A DNA stretch of 64,000 nt, taken from Bathynomus jamesi. Its lineage: Eukaryota; Arthropoda; Malacostraca; Isopoda; Cirolanidae. Below the pieces are notes generated by a model. The model was not told the DNA's origin. It saw only the letters and a program-made list of their open reading frames with translations, and did no database searches. Made by a program: the position numbers and the translations under genes. The stretch spans positions 146,071 through 210,070 of the forward strand of contig JAJOZX010007487.1 in the NCBI GenBank assembly GCA_023014485.1, written 5' to 3'. Shown piece after piece: positions 19,756 through 30,525 of the stretch (positions within the stretch are counted from its first letter, which is position 1; every line of letters starts with the position of its first letter).

Positions 19756-19972
19756 TTCCCCCCTTTTTACCCGAACGACTAGGACTAGACTGTAACGTCG
19801 TTCGTGCCATCACCCCCTTCACCCGAGCGACTAGGACCAGACTGTAACGTCGCTCGTGCCCTCTGCCCCTCACCCCTGCCCGTGCGCTCTGTGCCTGCGC
19901 TCGTCTCAACCTCCATCCTTCGTTGGTAAACTTGTCGTCTTGCTTGTACGTCATCAATCATAGGAGAAGGAG

Positions 19973-20745
19973 ATGCCTGACGACGCTGGTGCCATCTCCA
20001 CTTGAGCGTAAAGCTCCCCGTCTTCTGGCCGGGTGATCCATTTATTTGGTTCCACCAAGTGGAATCACAATTCAACTTGGGAAGGATCACCGCTAGCAGG
20101 ACAAAATACGATCATGTTTTGTCCTCTCTACCAGCGAGCATCATCTCTGAAGTCCGTGACGTCATCGCGTCTACTTCCACGAGTGAGGACCCATACAACG
20201 ATCTGAAGTCTGCCATCCTGTGCCGCACCACTGTCTCCGAGCGTGAGAAACTACATCAGTTAATCTCAAAAGAAGAACTTGGAGACCGTAATCCCACTCA
20301 AATGCTGAGGGCTATGCAGTGCGCTCTAGGCGAACGCGCACAAACCTTCGATAAGGACATCTTTAGACAGTTGTTCTTGCAGAAACTTCCTCCATCAGCT
20401 CAGCGTGTCTTGGCCACTATGGATCCTGCTACTCCAGTTGATAAACTAGCAGAAACTGCCGACAAAGTAGTGGAGATTGACACAGCTCCGGTCAACAACG
20501 TGAACACACAATCGGAAGTGGAGTTGAAAGTGGAAGAGTTAAGTCAACAACTCAACCACGTTTGTTCTCTGCTGCAAAATCAACGGCAAAGAAGCCATTC
20601 TCGGTCAAGATTTACGAAGAGGCATCGTTCGAGTTCCGGGAAGATCTGCTTCTACCACTCTAAATTTGGAAAGAAGGCTAGGAAGTGCATCTCCCCTTGC
20701 AATTTTTCGTCGGCAAACCCAGCAGCGAGTCCTAATGGCGTCTAG
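19973..20745 (+). pseudogene. gag of the CsRn1-like element
   Basis: Gag forms the particle that packages element RNA. ATG at 19,973 opens a short frame that hits a stop at 20,003. The long frame starts one base off at 20,002, so one shift separates them. The body has VKLPVFWPGDPFIWFHQVES, the signature of this clade's capsid (usually 'LPPFWPxDPxxWFxQVE'), then ELGDRNPTQMLRAMQ and FLQKLPPSAQRVLA. Near the end CFYHSKFGKKARKCISPC is the CHCC-type finger that distinguishes CsRn1 elements from other Gypsy clades with CCHC knuckles. The remaining 247 codons are open. Confidence 0.85.
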
Positions 20746-23737
20746 TACTCGCACTGCCAACCTGTTATTCATAAAGGACAGAACTCTGGTGTCATTTCTT
20801 GGTCGATACCGGAGCGTCAGTCAGTGTATTCCTCAAAAATCTGGTCATACGCACTCGGAATCTCCGCCTCTATACGCTGCTAACGGTTCACGCATACCCA
20901 CGTACGGTACTCAGTCGCGTGAACTAAACTTGGGCCTTCACCGATCCTTCAAGTGGATTTTCATCTGTGCTCAAGTGCAGCATCCCATAATCGGCGCTGA
21001 CTTCCTCCAGCATTTCAAATTCCTGGTGGATCTTGACAGCGACGCTTATGCGACCAGGCCACACTGCTTTCTGTTCTTGCCAAACAGGTTGCCCTTCCGG
21101 ACGCCTCGAACTCTGCACTTTCCCTCGTTCCCCCTAATTCCATGTACCAGTGCCTTTTCCAGCGATATCCAGGAATTCTTCACCGATGCAGAGGGTGATA
21201 CCATTAAGCATACCATTACCATCACATTACAACAAAAGGTCCCCCTGTGTTTGCAAAACCCAGACGTCTTGCCCGGACAAACTGAAAGAGCTGCCAATCG
21301 GAATTCCAGCTTATGATAGATCTTGGGATAATAAGACCTTCCAAAAGCATTTGGTCCTCTCCCCTACACCTGGTCCAGAAGAAGTCAGGAGACTGGAGAC
21401 CATGTGGGGATTACCGGTTTTTGAATTCGACAACCATCCCGGACCGATATCCGGTACCAATGTCCAAGACTTTACTTCTCTCTCCACGGCAAATCTATCT
21501 TCAGTAAAATAGACCTCGTTAAGGCTTTCCACCACATTCCCGTAGAGCCTTCGGATATTCCCAAGACTGCAGTTTGTACACCATTTGGGTTATTCGAATT
21601 TGTGAAGATGCCGTTCGGGCTACGGAATGCTGCGCAAACCTTTCAGAGGTTTTAGATGAGGTCACCAGAGGCTTAGACTTTGTTTATGCCTACATCGATG
21701 ATTTGCTTGTGGCCAGCTCAACGGAAGAGGAACATAAGGAACATCTTTCACTCCTCTTTCAACGCTTAGAACAATACGGTGTTACTATTAATGCATCTAA
21801 GTGTGTGTTTGCACAGCAACCTTGGAATTTCTTGGTCACACGATTTCGCAGCACGGAATTACCCCCTTCAGGACAAGTGTGAAGTGATAAAAATTACCCT
21901 ATGCCAAATAATCAGCGTGAGTTAGTCGGTTTCTAGGTTTGGTAATTATTACCACAAGTTCATTAAAAACTGTGCCAGTGTTCTTGCTCCTCTACACGCT
22001 ATGATCACACACAAACGCAAGGTAACGAAATTGGTATGGTGTAGCGATAGTTTACAGGCGTTCGACAATGCCAAAATGCTATCAATAGTGCATTGTCTCT
22101 GTCATTTCCTATCAGTGATGCCCCCCTAACTCTGACGGTCGATGCATCAGATGTTGCGATCGGTGGGGTGTTGGAACAAACCATTAACGGTCAACAAGCA
22201 CCCATCGCGTTTTACTCGAAAAAGCTGCAGCCAGCCCAAACGCGTTATAGTGCTTTCGGACGTGAACTTCTTGCTATTTACTTAAACGTGAAGCATTTTC
22301 AACATTTCCTTGAAGGCCGAGAGTTTTGTGTTTTTACCGACCACAAACCTTTGGTCACTGTCTTCAATAAAAACAGCTGTAACCACTCTCCCAGAGTCAT
22401 CAGGCAACTCGATTATATCTCGCAATTTACCACAGATATCCGCCACATCAAAGGTGTCTTGAACACTCCAGCGGATGCACTTTCAAGAATAGATTTACTT
22501 CTGTTACCCTCAGCTCTACACTGTGGAATGCTATTGCACAGGATCAAGATAAGGATACGGAACTACAAGACCTGCTCAGAGAAGACTCCACTCACTTTCC
22601 CTCAAGAAAATGAGTATGCCAGGATTGTCTGTGCCCCTCTATTGCGACGTATCAACAGCTGCTATTCGCCCTTATGTCCCTCCATGTCACAGACAAGCAG
22701 TCTTCACGGATCTTCATAAGCCCTCCCATCCTGGTATCCGTGCTTCGCAACACCTGGTTACCTCTCGCTTTGTTTGGCCCTCGATGCGGAAGGATGTCAA
22801 ACATTGGACCAAAACGTGCCTTGCCTGCCAGCGTGCCAAAGTCCAAAGGCACACCAGGTCCCCCTTTGACGCATTTCCGCCCCCATCCCAGCGATTTGAG
22901 GTAATTCATGTAGACATTGTTGGCCCTCTTCCAGTGATTCAAGGCCAACGTTATCTGCTCACCTGTCTCGACCGCTTTTCCAGATGGCCTGAAGCCATCC
23001 CACTTCCTGATATCCAAGCGGACACTGTTGCAAGAGCCTTTCTTCATGGATGGGTATCAAGATTTGGATTGCCGACAAAAGTCATCGCTGACCAAGGTCG
23101 CCAATTTGAGTCTTCGCTTTGGAAGAAGTTTACCAGCTTGTTGGGTACAGTACATGCGCATACCTGTGCGTATCATCCGCAAGCTAACGGCCTCGTCGAA
23201 CGCTTCCATCGCCAGCAAGTCATCCCTTATGTGTCACGAAGACTCCCATTGGATGGATAAGCTTCCACTCGTGTTGCTTGGTATTCGCTCTGCATTTAAG
23301 AGTGATCTGAAGACTACAGCGGCTGAACTAGTCTATGGAACAACACTGCGGCTACCAGGTGGCTACTTCACTGCAGGGGATAAGTCATGTGATCTACGGA
23401 ATTCGCTCAAACACTTTCCTCTCACATGCAGTCCCTTCAGCCTGTTCCCCCTCGATTGACTAGCCAACAGAACATCTTTGTTTCCCCAGCCCTCCAGTCT
23501 TGCACCCACGTTTTCGTTCGTGTACCTGTCCCAAAACGGCCTCTCCAATGTCCATATGACGGGCCCTATGAAGTTCTCCGACGTACGCGCAAATCATTTC
23601 TCATCCAGCGCGGTTCCAAGGTCGACAAGGTTTCTATCGATCGTCTTAAGCCTGCGTTTTTGGAATCAACCTTAAGCGAGGTACATGTAGCTACCAAAAA
23701 GGTCCAGGGGAAATCTGTGTCGTTCGGAACTCTTTGA
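20740..23737 (+). pseudogene. pol of the CsRn1-like element (PR-RT-RH-IN), many frameshifts
   Basis: Order of domains: aspartic protease near 20,800-21,050 (VDTGASVSV split across frames at about 20,803, then HPIIGADFLQHF); reverse transcriptase 21,290-21,870 ([30 protein letters not shown] and the catalytic YIDDLLVAS near 21,694); RNase H 22,120-22,500 (LTVDASDVAIGGVL, FTDHKPL, TPADALSRI); integrase 22,600-23,260 with the zinc finger (HPGI...CLACQ), VDIVGPL, DQGRQFE and ANGLVERFH, giving a complete DDE triad; then a C-terminal domain with GPYEVLRR, ending at 23,737. Frame changes occur near 20,810, 21,310, 21,510, 21,600, 21,880-22,090, 22,610, 23,220 and 23,450, so no full polyprotein is made. 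Confidence 0.9.
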
Positions 23738-23750
23738 ACTTCCTCTCTGG

Positions 23751-23760
23751 TGGGGGAGTG
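23751..23760 (+). promoter_or_regulatory. Polypurine tract
   Basis: TGGGGGAGTG directly precedes the 3' LTR, as expected for plus-strand priming. Confidence 0.7.
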
Positions 23761-24222
23761 TGTAGTGAATACTCTTATTTTAGTTTCAAGATAAATGTTA
23801 ATTTTACCGTCTTGAATTTCGGAATAGCTATAAATTCATTTTAAATTAGTTACCCATCATAATTCAATTGTAAACCACATTAATACTAATTTTATGTATA
23901 CTGTATTATTTTATTGTATGTAAACATAATTAATTATATATCACAATTGTCAGTTAATTATTTATATTCAAATAATTATTTTAATCTAATACCATGTCCA
24001 TTTGGCAAATAAATAATAGAAATCCAAGGGTTATATTTTCCATCCTTGGTACTGTCGCAGTTTCGCCTAACGGACTCAATATGGCTAGTGAGATAATCAC
24101 TGGTTGGCACTTAACCAGCGGCAGTGCTTATGGCTACATCATCCAGGTTAACCTATACCGGATAGATGCGCTACGGTCCCAAGCCGTAGCTTGCCTAGGC
24201 CCGACGACGACGAAAACCAACA
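23761..24222 (+). repeat. 3' LTR of the CsRn1-like element
   Basis: Starts TGTAGTGAATAC and ends AAAACCAACA, followed directly by the target duplication CTCG and the resumed polymerase B frame. Confidence 0.95.
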
Positions 24223-25849
24223 CTCGTATTGTATTTGGAATGGATGATCGTCGTAGGACTGTGTATGTTTTTGAAAGCAGTGTGAGAGATCGTACAAGAC
24301 CCCTACTTATTTTAGGGATGTCAGAAACAACATATCTACCCATCCGTAATATAAGGGACCTTTACGCGAGTTATGATAAACGTCGAAAATATGGACGACA
24401 TCATGGTTTGTGTAAGGGTTGTATCGAGTTTGCGGATGATATAATGAAACATTGTAAAGATTGCCACATGGTATGTGAGCAGTGTAAAAGCTCCAAATGT
24501 GAAAGCCGTGTATTTGAAGCTGAGAAGAGGGATTGTGATGTGTGTGCAGACGCACATTTTCAATAATAACTGTTTTGAGCTCCATAAATCAATTTGCCCG
24601 TGCAGGAAAATGAGAATCTGTGAATGTGGTATGTTTCATATGATGGATAACTGGGGGAATTTCAAGCATAAATGTGATGAAATTCACTGTTCTACATGCC
24701 ATGAGAAATATAAGGCGGTTGGAGTAAAGCATGTATGTTATATGAAAGACGCCAAGCCTAAAAACAGCCCTTGTATAACTGTGTACTACGATATAGAAAC
24801 ATATACGAATGCTGAAACCAAAGAGGTTATTCCACATTTACTTGTAAGCCAGACTATCTGTGATGAGTGTATGGAGAGCGAGTGTGATGAGTGTTACAAG
24901 TGTGGTAAACGGACAAACGTTTTTAAAACGAATGCGCACGATAGCCCTGTGAAACTCTTTGTGTCCTATATTGTCAAGTTAGCGGACAAGTTAAAAAAAT
25001 GACTGTATATTCTTGCCCATAACGGGGCGAAATTTGACACACAGTTCCTTTATAAGGCGTTGCTTGAGCACGAGTCATCTGAGATATTTACAGGTGATCC
25101 CTTGAAAAGAGGCAACAAACTAATACAGATGCAAATAAGAGGTAATGTACAGTTTAAAGACACTTTATTATTCACACTTTGTAAATTAGCAAAGCTACCC
25201 AAGGTGATGGGCGTAGCCGCTGAAGTTTCAAAAAGATATTTCCCTTACACATTCCTCACTAGCGAAACTTTAAATTACGTAGGACTACCTCCACCCAAAC
25301 ATTAACTATGAATGTATGAGTACAGATGAACGTGAAGATTTTGACCGATACTACAACAGTTTTAATGAATGTAATCCTTATAATATAGCTGATGAATGTG
25401 AGCGTTATTGAGTGAAAGATGTGCGCGTGCTTAGAGTATGTTTCCAGGCCTTTAGAAGGATGTACATAGGTCGTTTCAAATGCGATCCGTTGCAAGTCAC
25501 AACCACCATCGCCTCATTATGTTTTATGGTGTTCAAGAATAACGTCATGCCTAAAGACACCTTAGTCGTTATCCACAGAAACAATCCCGCAGTTATGGGC
25601 ACAAGGCTATTTACTGGCTCATACACCTACAGCAGCATACAGGTGTATACATAAAGCATGCCCGCAACACGGGTGAAGTACCCATTAAGGTTAATGGTCG
25701 TGTTTTTTGGGTTGATGGTCTAAGTGAAAACCGTGCCACTGGTGAGAAGACTGTGTACTCCTTTAACAGTTGCTAGTGGCACGGATACCCCCATCCTGAG
25801 TGTGGAATCGTAGGAGATATCCACGGTAGATCTCCTGCCGACTGTCTTG
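24223..25849 (+). pseudogene. Polinton DNA polymerase B, exonuclease part after the LTR insertion
   Basis: It resumes with ARIVFGMDDRRRTVYVFE, then a cysteine-rich stretch (HGLCKGCIEFADD, CHMVCEQCKSSKCE), a shift near 24,540, and more Cys pairs (CGMFHMM, IHCSTCHEKY). The proofreading exonuclease follows: Exo I YYDIETYTN (24,787 on), an in-frame TGA at 25,000-25,002, Exo II ILAHNGAKFDTQFLYKAL, FKDTLLFTLCKLAKLPK, a shift near 25,300, and Exo III ERY-stop-VKDV near 25,403-25,420, where a TGA sits inside the motif. A segment with HARNTGEVPIKVNGRV and a stop-broken WHGYPHPEC precedes the expected polymerase palm. The palm (DxxSLYP and DTDS) is absent: the frame runs into the right inverted repeat. 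The polymerase is therefore C-terminally deleted and inactive. Confidence 0.88.
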
Positions 25850-26255
25850 CGTGGAACCCCTTGTTGCTCTTGAAACATTCCCCCTCCCCCTATGTTGCAT
25901 AACAACTTTCAACATTCCCCCTATGTTGCATAACAACTTTCAACATTCTCCCTTGTTGCATAACAACTTGCAACATTCTCCCTTGTTGCATACCAACTTG
26001 CAACATCCCCTCCCCTTTGTTGCAGCCATTTTCGACATTTCATTTGCAACATTGATCAACATTTGCAATTGCATTGCATACGACCATTTTTCGCCCATAC
26101 TACTCAGATACTCTGTCCAAAGTACTACAAAAATTTGTCGTTTGTGTACAAAGAGTTAATGAGCCGAAAGGACATTACATAGAGCATGTTTTCAGTTAAT
26201 AAAAAGAATACAAACCATTTAAAGTGTCAGATGTTTAAAAACTCACCACATATAT
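25850..26255 (-). repeat. Right terminal inverted repeat of the Polinton
   Basis: Reverse complement of the 12,571-13,370 blocks. Inside it a roughly 30-base unit (TTGTTGCATAACAACTTGCA and variants, followed by CATTCTCCC or CATTCCCCC) repeats about four times at 25,890-26,010. The outer end TAAAAACTCACCAC meets a TA tract at 26,255. Confidence 0.72.
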
Positions 26256-26273
26256 ATATAATAATATATATAT

Positions 26274-26315
<42 letters not shown>
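26256..26315. repeat. (TA)n microsatellite
   Basis: TA-rich tract between the Polinton end and a palindromic MITE. Confidence 0.9.
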
Positions 26316-26318
<3 letters not shown>

Positions 26319-26700
26319 GGTGTCCCAAAACAAACTATATACTCTTTATAGCATCATATATTTTATAATTTAAAAAAAAAAAACAATATATTGTTATAGC
26401 AATTGCAAATGAAAGGTAAATTAGTAATCTAAGTGATCAAAATGTTATAGCGAGTTGTTTGCTTATAAAATTTAATTAACTACGCCAAGTGCTCAAAATG
26501 TTCAAAATGCCGCCGCAGAACATTTTGAGCACTTGGTGTAGTTAATTAAATTTTATATGCAAACAACTCGCTATAATAGTTTGATCACTTAGATTACTAA
26601 TTTACCTTTCATTGGCAATTGCTATAACAATATATTGTTTGGGTTTTTTTTAAATTATAAAATATATGATGCTATAAAGAGTATATAGTTTTTTTGGGAC

Positions 26701-26705
<5 letters not shown>
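26316..26705. mobile_element. Long palindromic mariner-type MITE
   Basis: It starts CAGGGTGTCCCAAAACAAAC and ends TTTTTTTGGGACACCCT. The two halves are reverse complements over almost all of their 190 bases, with a short GC-rich centre (ATGCCGCCGCAGAAC) near 26,510. Flanked by TA tracts. No coding capacity. Confidence 0.85.
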
Positions 26706-26757
<52 letters not shown>

Positions 26758-26763
26758 ATATAT
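26706..26763. repeat. (TA)n microsatellite
   Basis: TA tract that starts at the MITE end and runs to the LINE fragment. Confidence 0.9.
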
Positions 26764-27117
26764 ATGCTGAGAGCGAATAACAATAAAATGGGACCAGAGA
26801 TTAACAAACGAAGGAGTAAGAGGATAGCGGAGCGAGGGAACATAGTACTTGACAGGGTGCGAGACATAAGGAGAAGATGGTTTGGCCACGTCGTGAGGAT
26901 GGACGGAGAGAGGTGGCCAAATGCACTGTTGCACGGAAGGGCCCATGACAACAGACCGAGAGGAAGACCAAAGACATCGCGGTTCAAAGCATTCAGAGGA
27001 GCAAACGGCGAATTGAACATGAGGGAGCTGTTTGATTTGGCTAGTGACCGACGGGAGCGGAGAAGATATCGACATGACAGATGGGACCCAACCCGAGGAG
27101 AGCTGAACGGGATTTAA
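26764..27117 (+). pseudogene. LINE ORF2 C-terminal fragment
   Basis: Open frame with RVRDIRRRWFGHVVRMDGER, GRPKTSRFKAFRGANGEL and RRRYRHDRWDPTRGELNGI, then a stop. 'WFGHVVRM' followed by a GRPK basic stretch is the usual C-terminus of LINE ORF2 in RTE-related groups. The reverse transcriptase is missing: the fragment starts at a TA tract. The frame is clean over 117 codons. Confidence 0.75.
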
Positions 27118-27121
27118 TGAG

Positions 27122-27124
<3 letters not shown>

Positions 27125-27198
<74 letters not shown>
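27125..27198. repeat. (TA)n microsatellite
   Basis: Pure TA tract following the LINE stop. A second short tract lies at 27,275-27,297. Confidence 0.95.
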
Positions 27199-27201
<3 letters not shown>

Positions 27202-27296
27202 ACTTGTATCGCTCTAATGATGAAAAAATATCAGTGAATCAACCTTTACTATTGAAATGGGTGTGTATATACCGTGTGTGTATATATATATATATA

Positions 27297-28178
27297 TGCA
27301 CTGAAATCTCCTTATAAGGATCACGGATATAAGGATCAGCCGCTTGTATAAATCACTTTTTATTTCCCCACTCCAATCTTATTTCTCCAATCCTATTTTA
27401 TTCATTATTTTTTGCCGGTTATATGGATCGGTAAAATTCGAGTATATGGATCATTTTTTGTTTTCTATCTGATCTTAATCATCCACAATTACGAAAGGGA
27501 ATTTTACCTTTTCACATGACCTTCCGTATTTATCTTTTTATTATTATTATTTTTTATTATTAGATTAATTATGGATTAATATTTACTCGTTATTTCATAT
27601 TTATTTTTATGGTAATCTTCGACTTCCAATTTTGTTTTAATTATTTTAATCTTGATTAATCTTTAATTAATCTGATAAAGGTGTTGTTTTTCTAACTATA
27701 AAACGTGGGGGGGAGAGGGGTAATCCTTAGTATTGTTAAGCATTAAGGAAAACAGAGGAACTTTCGCAGTTCTACAACGACATGGCGATTGTAGCAATAC
27801 TCCAGTTAATATTAATTTTGAAATTTATTAAACTGTGAATAAAATGTTCAAAATTTAACAATTTTTAATATTAAATAATTCTAAAATTACATTATTTTTT
27901 AATAAAATAAAAATTTAAAGGATTGTTCAGATATACTTATGAACCTTATGAACCTTATGTTGTTTCGTGTGTTGGTCTCTCTTCACACGGAGGTCAAGCT
28001 GGTGGCCCCGCCTCTAGGTCTGGCCTGGTGGAGGAGCGAGTTACTTATGCCAATTGTTTTATATAGTACTTAATATAACATTTTTCTAATGATTTAGATA
28101 ACTATCGGCTATATGGATCAACCGCATATACGGATCATTTTGCGATTGCCCGATGTGATCCGTATATGCAACTATGAC
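27297..28178. mobile_element. Possible pogo/Tigger-type non-autonomous element
   Basis: The left end has ATAAGGATCACGGATATAAG and the right end has, inverted, ATATACGGATCAC, GATCCGTATATGCGG and GATCCATATAGC. These GGATC-centred repeats recur inside each end (for example GTTATATGGATCGG near 27,420). The outer edges are TA. The middle is AT-rich and non-coding. A short LINE fragment is embedded at 27,970-28,045. Confidence 0.5.
27970..28045 (-). mobile_element. Short 3' LINE fragment
   Basis: CACGGAGGTCAAGCTGGTGG followed by CCTGGTGGAGGAG parallels 7,140-7,195 of the LINE fragment there (CAGAGGTCAGGCTTGTTACC, CCTGGTAAAGAAG). It is too short to be coding. Confidence 0.45.
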
Positions 28179-28811
28179 TGTATATACACGTGTGTGTGTG
28201 TGTGTGAGTGTGTGTGTCAAGCATTAAGAATATATATATATATATATATATAAAAATTTTAAAAACATTATTTCCTATAAACAAAATCATTTATATAAAA
28301 GGGGAACAACTGACACAATCCAAAATATAATTTCCCCTCGAGTCTCGTCATTTACGCTTAAATGGGGCGGAGCTTAAGGGGTTAGACCCTCCCCTTATTT
28401 CTCCTGTATCGAGAAAGTGGGCGTGGCTAGAAATTTGTGGCTATTGATGAGTTTATTATGAATTGAATGCGTTTCGTTAACTTGTTTCGAAGGTGTACTG
28501 TTTAGTGACAGATAAAGTTAACGAGATAAAGATCTACCTGTCAAATGTAACGATAAATTGCTACGCGTAAATTTTAAGTATAGCAATCAGTGAATTAAAT
28601 TTGTAGCAAAAAAAAGTTTGGTGAATAATCTATAATTTGTTTCAATGTACAAGAAAATATATTGATGAGGTATGAATTATAAATACGTAACTAAAATATA
28701 TATAAATGTTAATTTATAGAATATAGCGTTGCATATCTTTTTCATGTCTTTTGTTAAATGTGGTTAATTTTAATAGAAGGAATAGAAAGGATAAATATTT
28801 ATATATATATA
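28179..28811. other. Spacer, (GT)n and (TA)n tracts
   Basis: GT run at about 28,190-28,218 and TA run at 28,230-28,251. The rest, including a GC-richer patch near 28,340-28,440, has no recognisable gene. Confidence 0.5.
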
Positions 28812-29179
28812 CAGGGTGTCCCGTAAGTCTGGACCCATAGGGATTTATAATATATTTTTTTATTATGTTATTATTATTATTTTATTATTATTATTTTTTT
28901 ATTATTTTTATTATGATTTTTATTTGTGGGGCCACTTGAAAGCCAAAGTGTACGAGGTCAAACTTCAGAACATTTTCCACCTTAAAGCACGCATTGTGGA
29001 GGCGTGTCAAGAAATTTCTGCGACTGTGATTCAGAAAGTGCTGTCGCAGTGGAGATTGCGTCTTCAACTATGTGTGCGACACAACGGCGGACACTTTGAA
29101 CAGATTATGTAATAAATTTTTGGACTATTTTGTAATTTTATTATTTTTCCCTATGGGTCCAGACTTACGGGACACCCTG
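28812..29179 (+). mobile_element. Tc1/mariner-type element with transposase C-terminus
   Basis: Ends CAGGGTGTCCCGTAAGTCTG and its exact inverse enclose 368 bp flanked by TA; the repeat continues to GGACCCATAGGGA. After an ATT-rich stretch, the plus strand encodes FYLWGHLKAKVYEVKLQNIF and RLRLQLCVRHNGGHFEQIM with a stop at 29,110. That is the C-terminal end of a transposase of this superfamily ('FFLWGxLKxxVY...NGGHFE'). The DDE core is deleted, so it needs a helper to move. Confidence 0.85.
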
Positions 29180-29210
29180 TGTATATATATATAATATATA
29201 TATTATATAT

Positions 29211-29242
<32 letters not shown>

Positions 29243-29330
29243 AATAATCAAATGTATTCCTTTTTTGGCGTGTGAACTATATTATTAAAGATAGACATAC
29301 ATCGAAAATACATTAAGTGACACACACACA

Positions 29331-29375
<45 letters not shown>

Positions 29376-29377
29376 AA

Positions 29378-29458
<81 letters not shown>
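29180..29458. repeat. (TA)n tracts
   Basis: TA tracts at about 29,183-29,243 and 29,332-29,457, separated by about 90 unique AT-rich bases. The ORF spanning them is repeat-encoded. Confidence 0.9.
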
Positions 29459-29459
<1 letters not shown>

Positions 29460-30525
29460 AAATAGTTGCCTGCAAGTATTAGCAAAATTCACATGTCATT
29501 TTACCTGTCACTTAAAATATATATTTTGCTACAATGTAATTAACTCTGATTCGTGTAATAATTTTTTGAGAAATTGCCCTCAAATACATTATTTATTATT
29601 ATTATTATTATTTATTATTATTATTATTATTATTACTGTTTTGATAACTTAAGTTTTAATAGAGGAAGTGTAGTTATGTGTACATGATGTATTTTATATA
29701 TTTCACGACTGCATGAATATAAAAACAATCTTTGAAATATTTATATTTTAGTTATATATATATATGTTAGTTAGTTAGTTAGTTATTTTTATATATGTTA
29801 GTTATAGTTGTTGTTTTTTAAAGTTACGATAAACTATATTTTTTGGTTTTGAAGCTTGAAATATTTTAAAATTAAAAAATATCTATCTATTTATCTATTT
29901 TTATTTATTTATTTATATCTTTATTTATTTATACACTCGCCTCAAAAATTAACTTTTTATTTTCTCTATTCGACAGAATCCAATGATGCTTAGGCCTATA
30001 TCAGTTCTTTTCCATTACTAAGAAAATATTCGTATGTAAAGATAGCAACAGTTATGGATGTCTTTGGATCAATACTGCATATTACAGATTGTTCTAAATT
30101 AGAAACCATAGTTATTTTGACATAAAATACGGTTATATACCCTCTTAATTTTGGTTGCTCTGTAGTATTTCCAGTGTCTCACAGTTGTAAAAATCTGAGG
30201 GCATTTAATGATCATCAAAGGGGAAATTGGACGGACGAAATTAATGTTAGAAAGTAAAATGTTATAAGCATGACATTAGATAACAAAGAAGAATGGTTAA
30301 GGGTTTCAATCCAAATATTTATGGTTTTCTTATCTAATAACATTAGACTGACAAAATAAAAAATGAAAATGAAAATGAAAAGGTTTATGAAAAATCACTT
30401 TTCCATGAATTAAAAAAACAAAAATTGCTGGTTTTGTGGCTTTGCCTTAGTTTTGGAAGCTCTTGTTTTTGTACACAAAAAAAAATTAATATCAGCATGA
30501 TAACAGGTCTGAATCATAACGCCAT
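29459..30525. other. AT-rich spacer
   Basis: An (ATT)n run at about 29,596-29,635 and tetranucleotide TTAG repeats at about 29,766-29,785. A 30,190-30,330 stretch could be an old coding relic but matches nothing I know. No gene is called. Confidence 0.5.

Larger units (their letters stand above)
19269..24222 (+). mobile_element. CsRn1-like Gypsy LTR retrotransposon nested in the Polinton
   Basis: LTRs of 466 bp (19,269-19,734) and 462 bp (23,761-24,222) flank gag and pol. The 4-bp CTCG lies at 19,265-19,268 and 24,223-24,226. Removing the element restores a continuous polymerase B reading around AATGCTCGTATTG. LTR ends are TGT...ACA. A primer site complementary to tRNA-Trp and a CHCC-type Gag finger place it in the CsRn1 group. 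Several frameshifts make it inactive. There is no env gene. Confidence 0.93.
12571..26255. mobile_element. Degenerate Polinton/Maverick with nested insertions
   Basis: Inverted repeats at both ends enclose a recognisable Polinton gene set: integrase start (-), conserved hypothetical gene (-), small capsid-like gene (-), packaging ATPase (-) and polymerase B (+). Without the nested LTR element it is about 8.7 kb, against 15-20 kb for complete Polintons. The protease, the major and penton-like capsid genes, the catalytic part of integrase and the palm of polymerase are absent. All surviving genes carry stops or frameshifts, so it is an internally deleted relic. A 6-bp target duplication could not be fixed because the outer ends are blurred by a hAT element on the left and a TA tract on the right. 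Confidence 0.82.
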
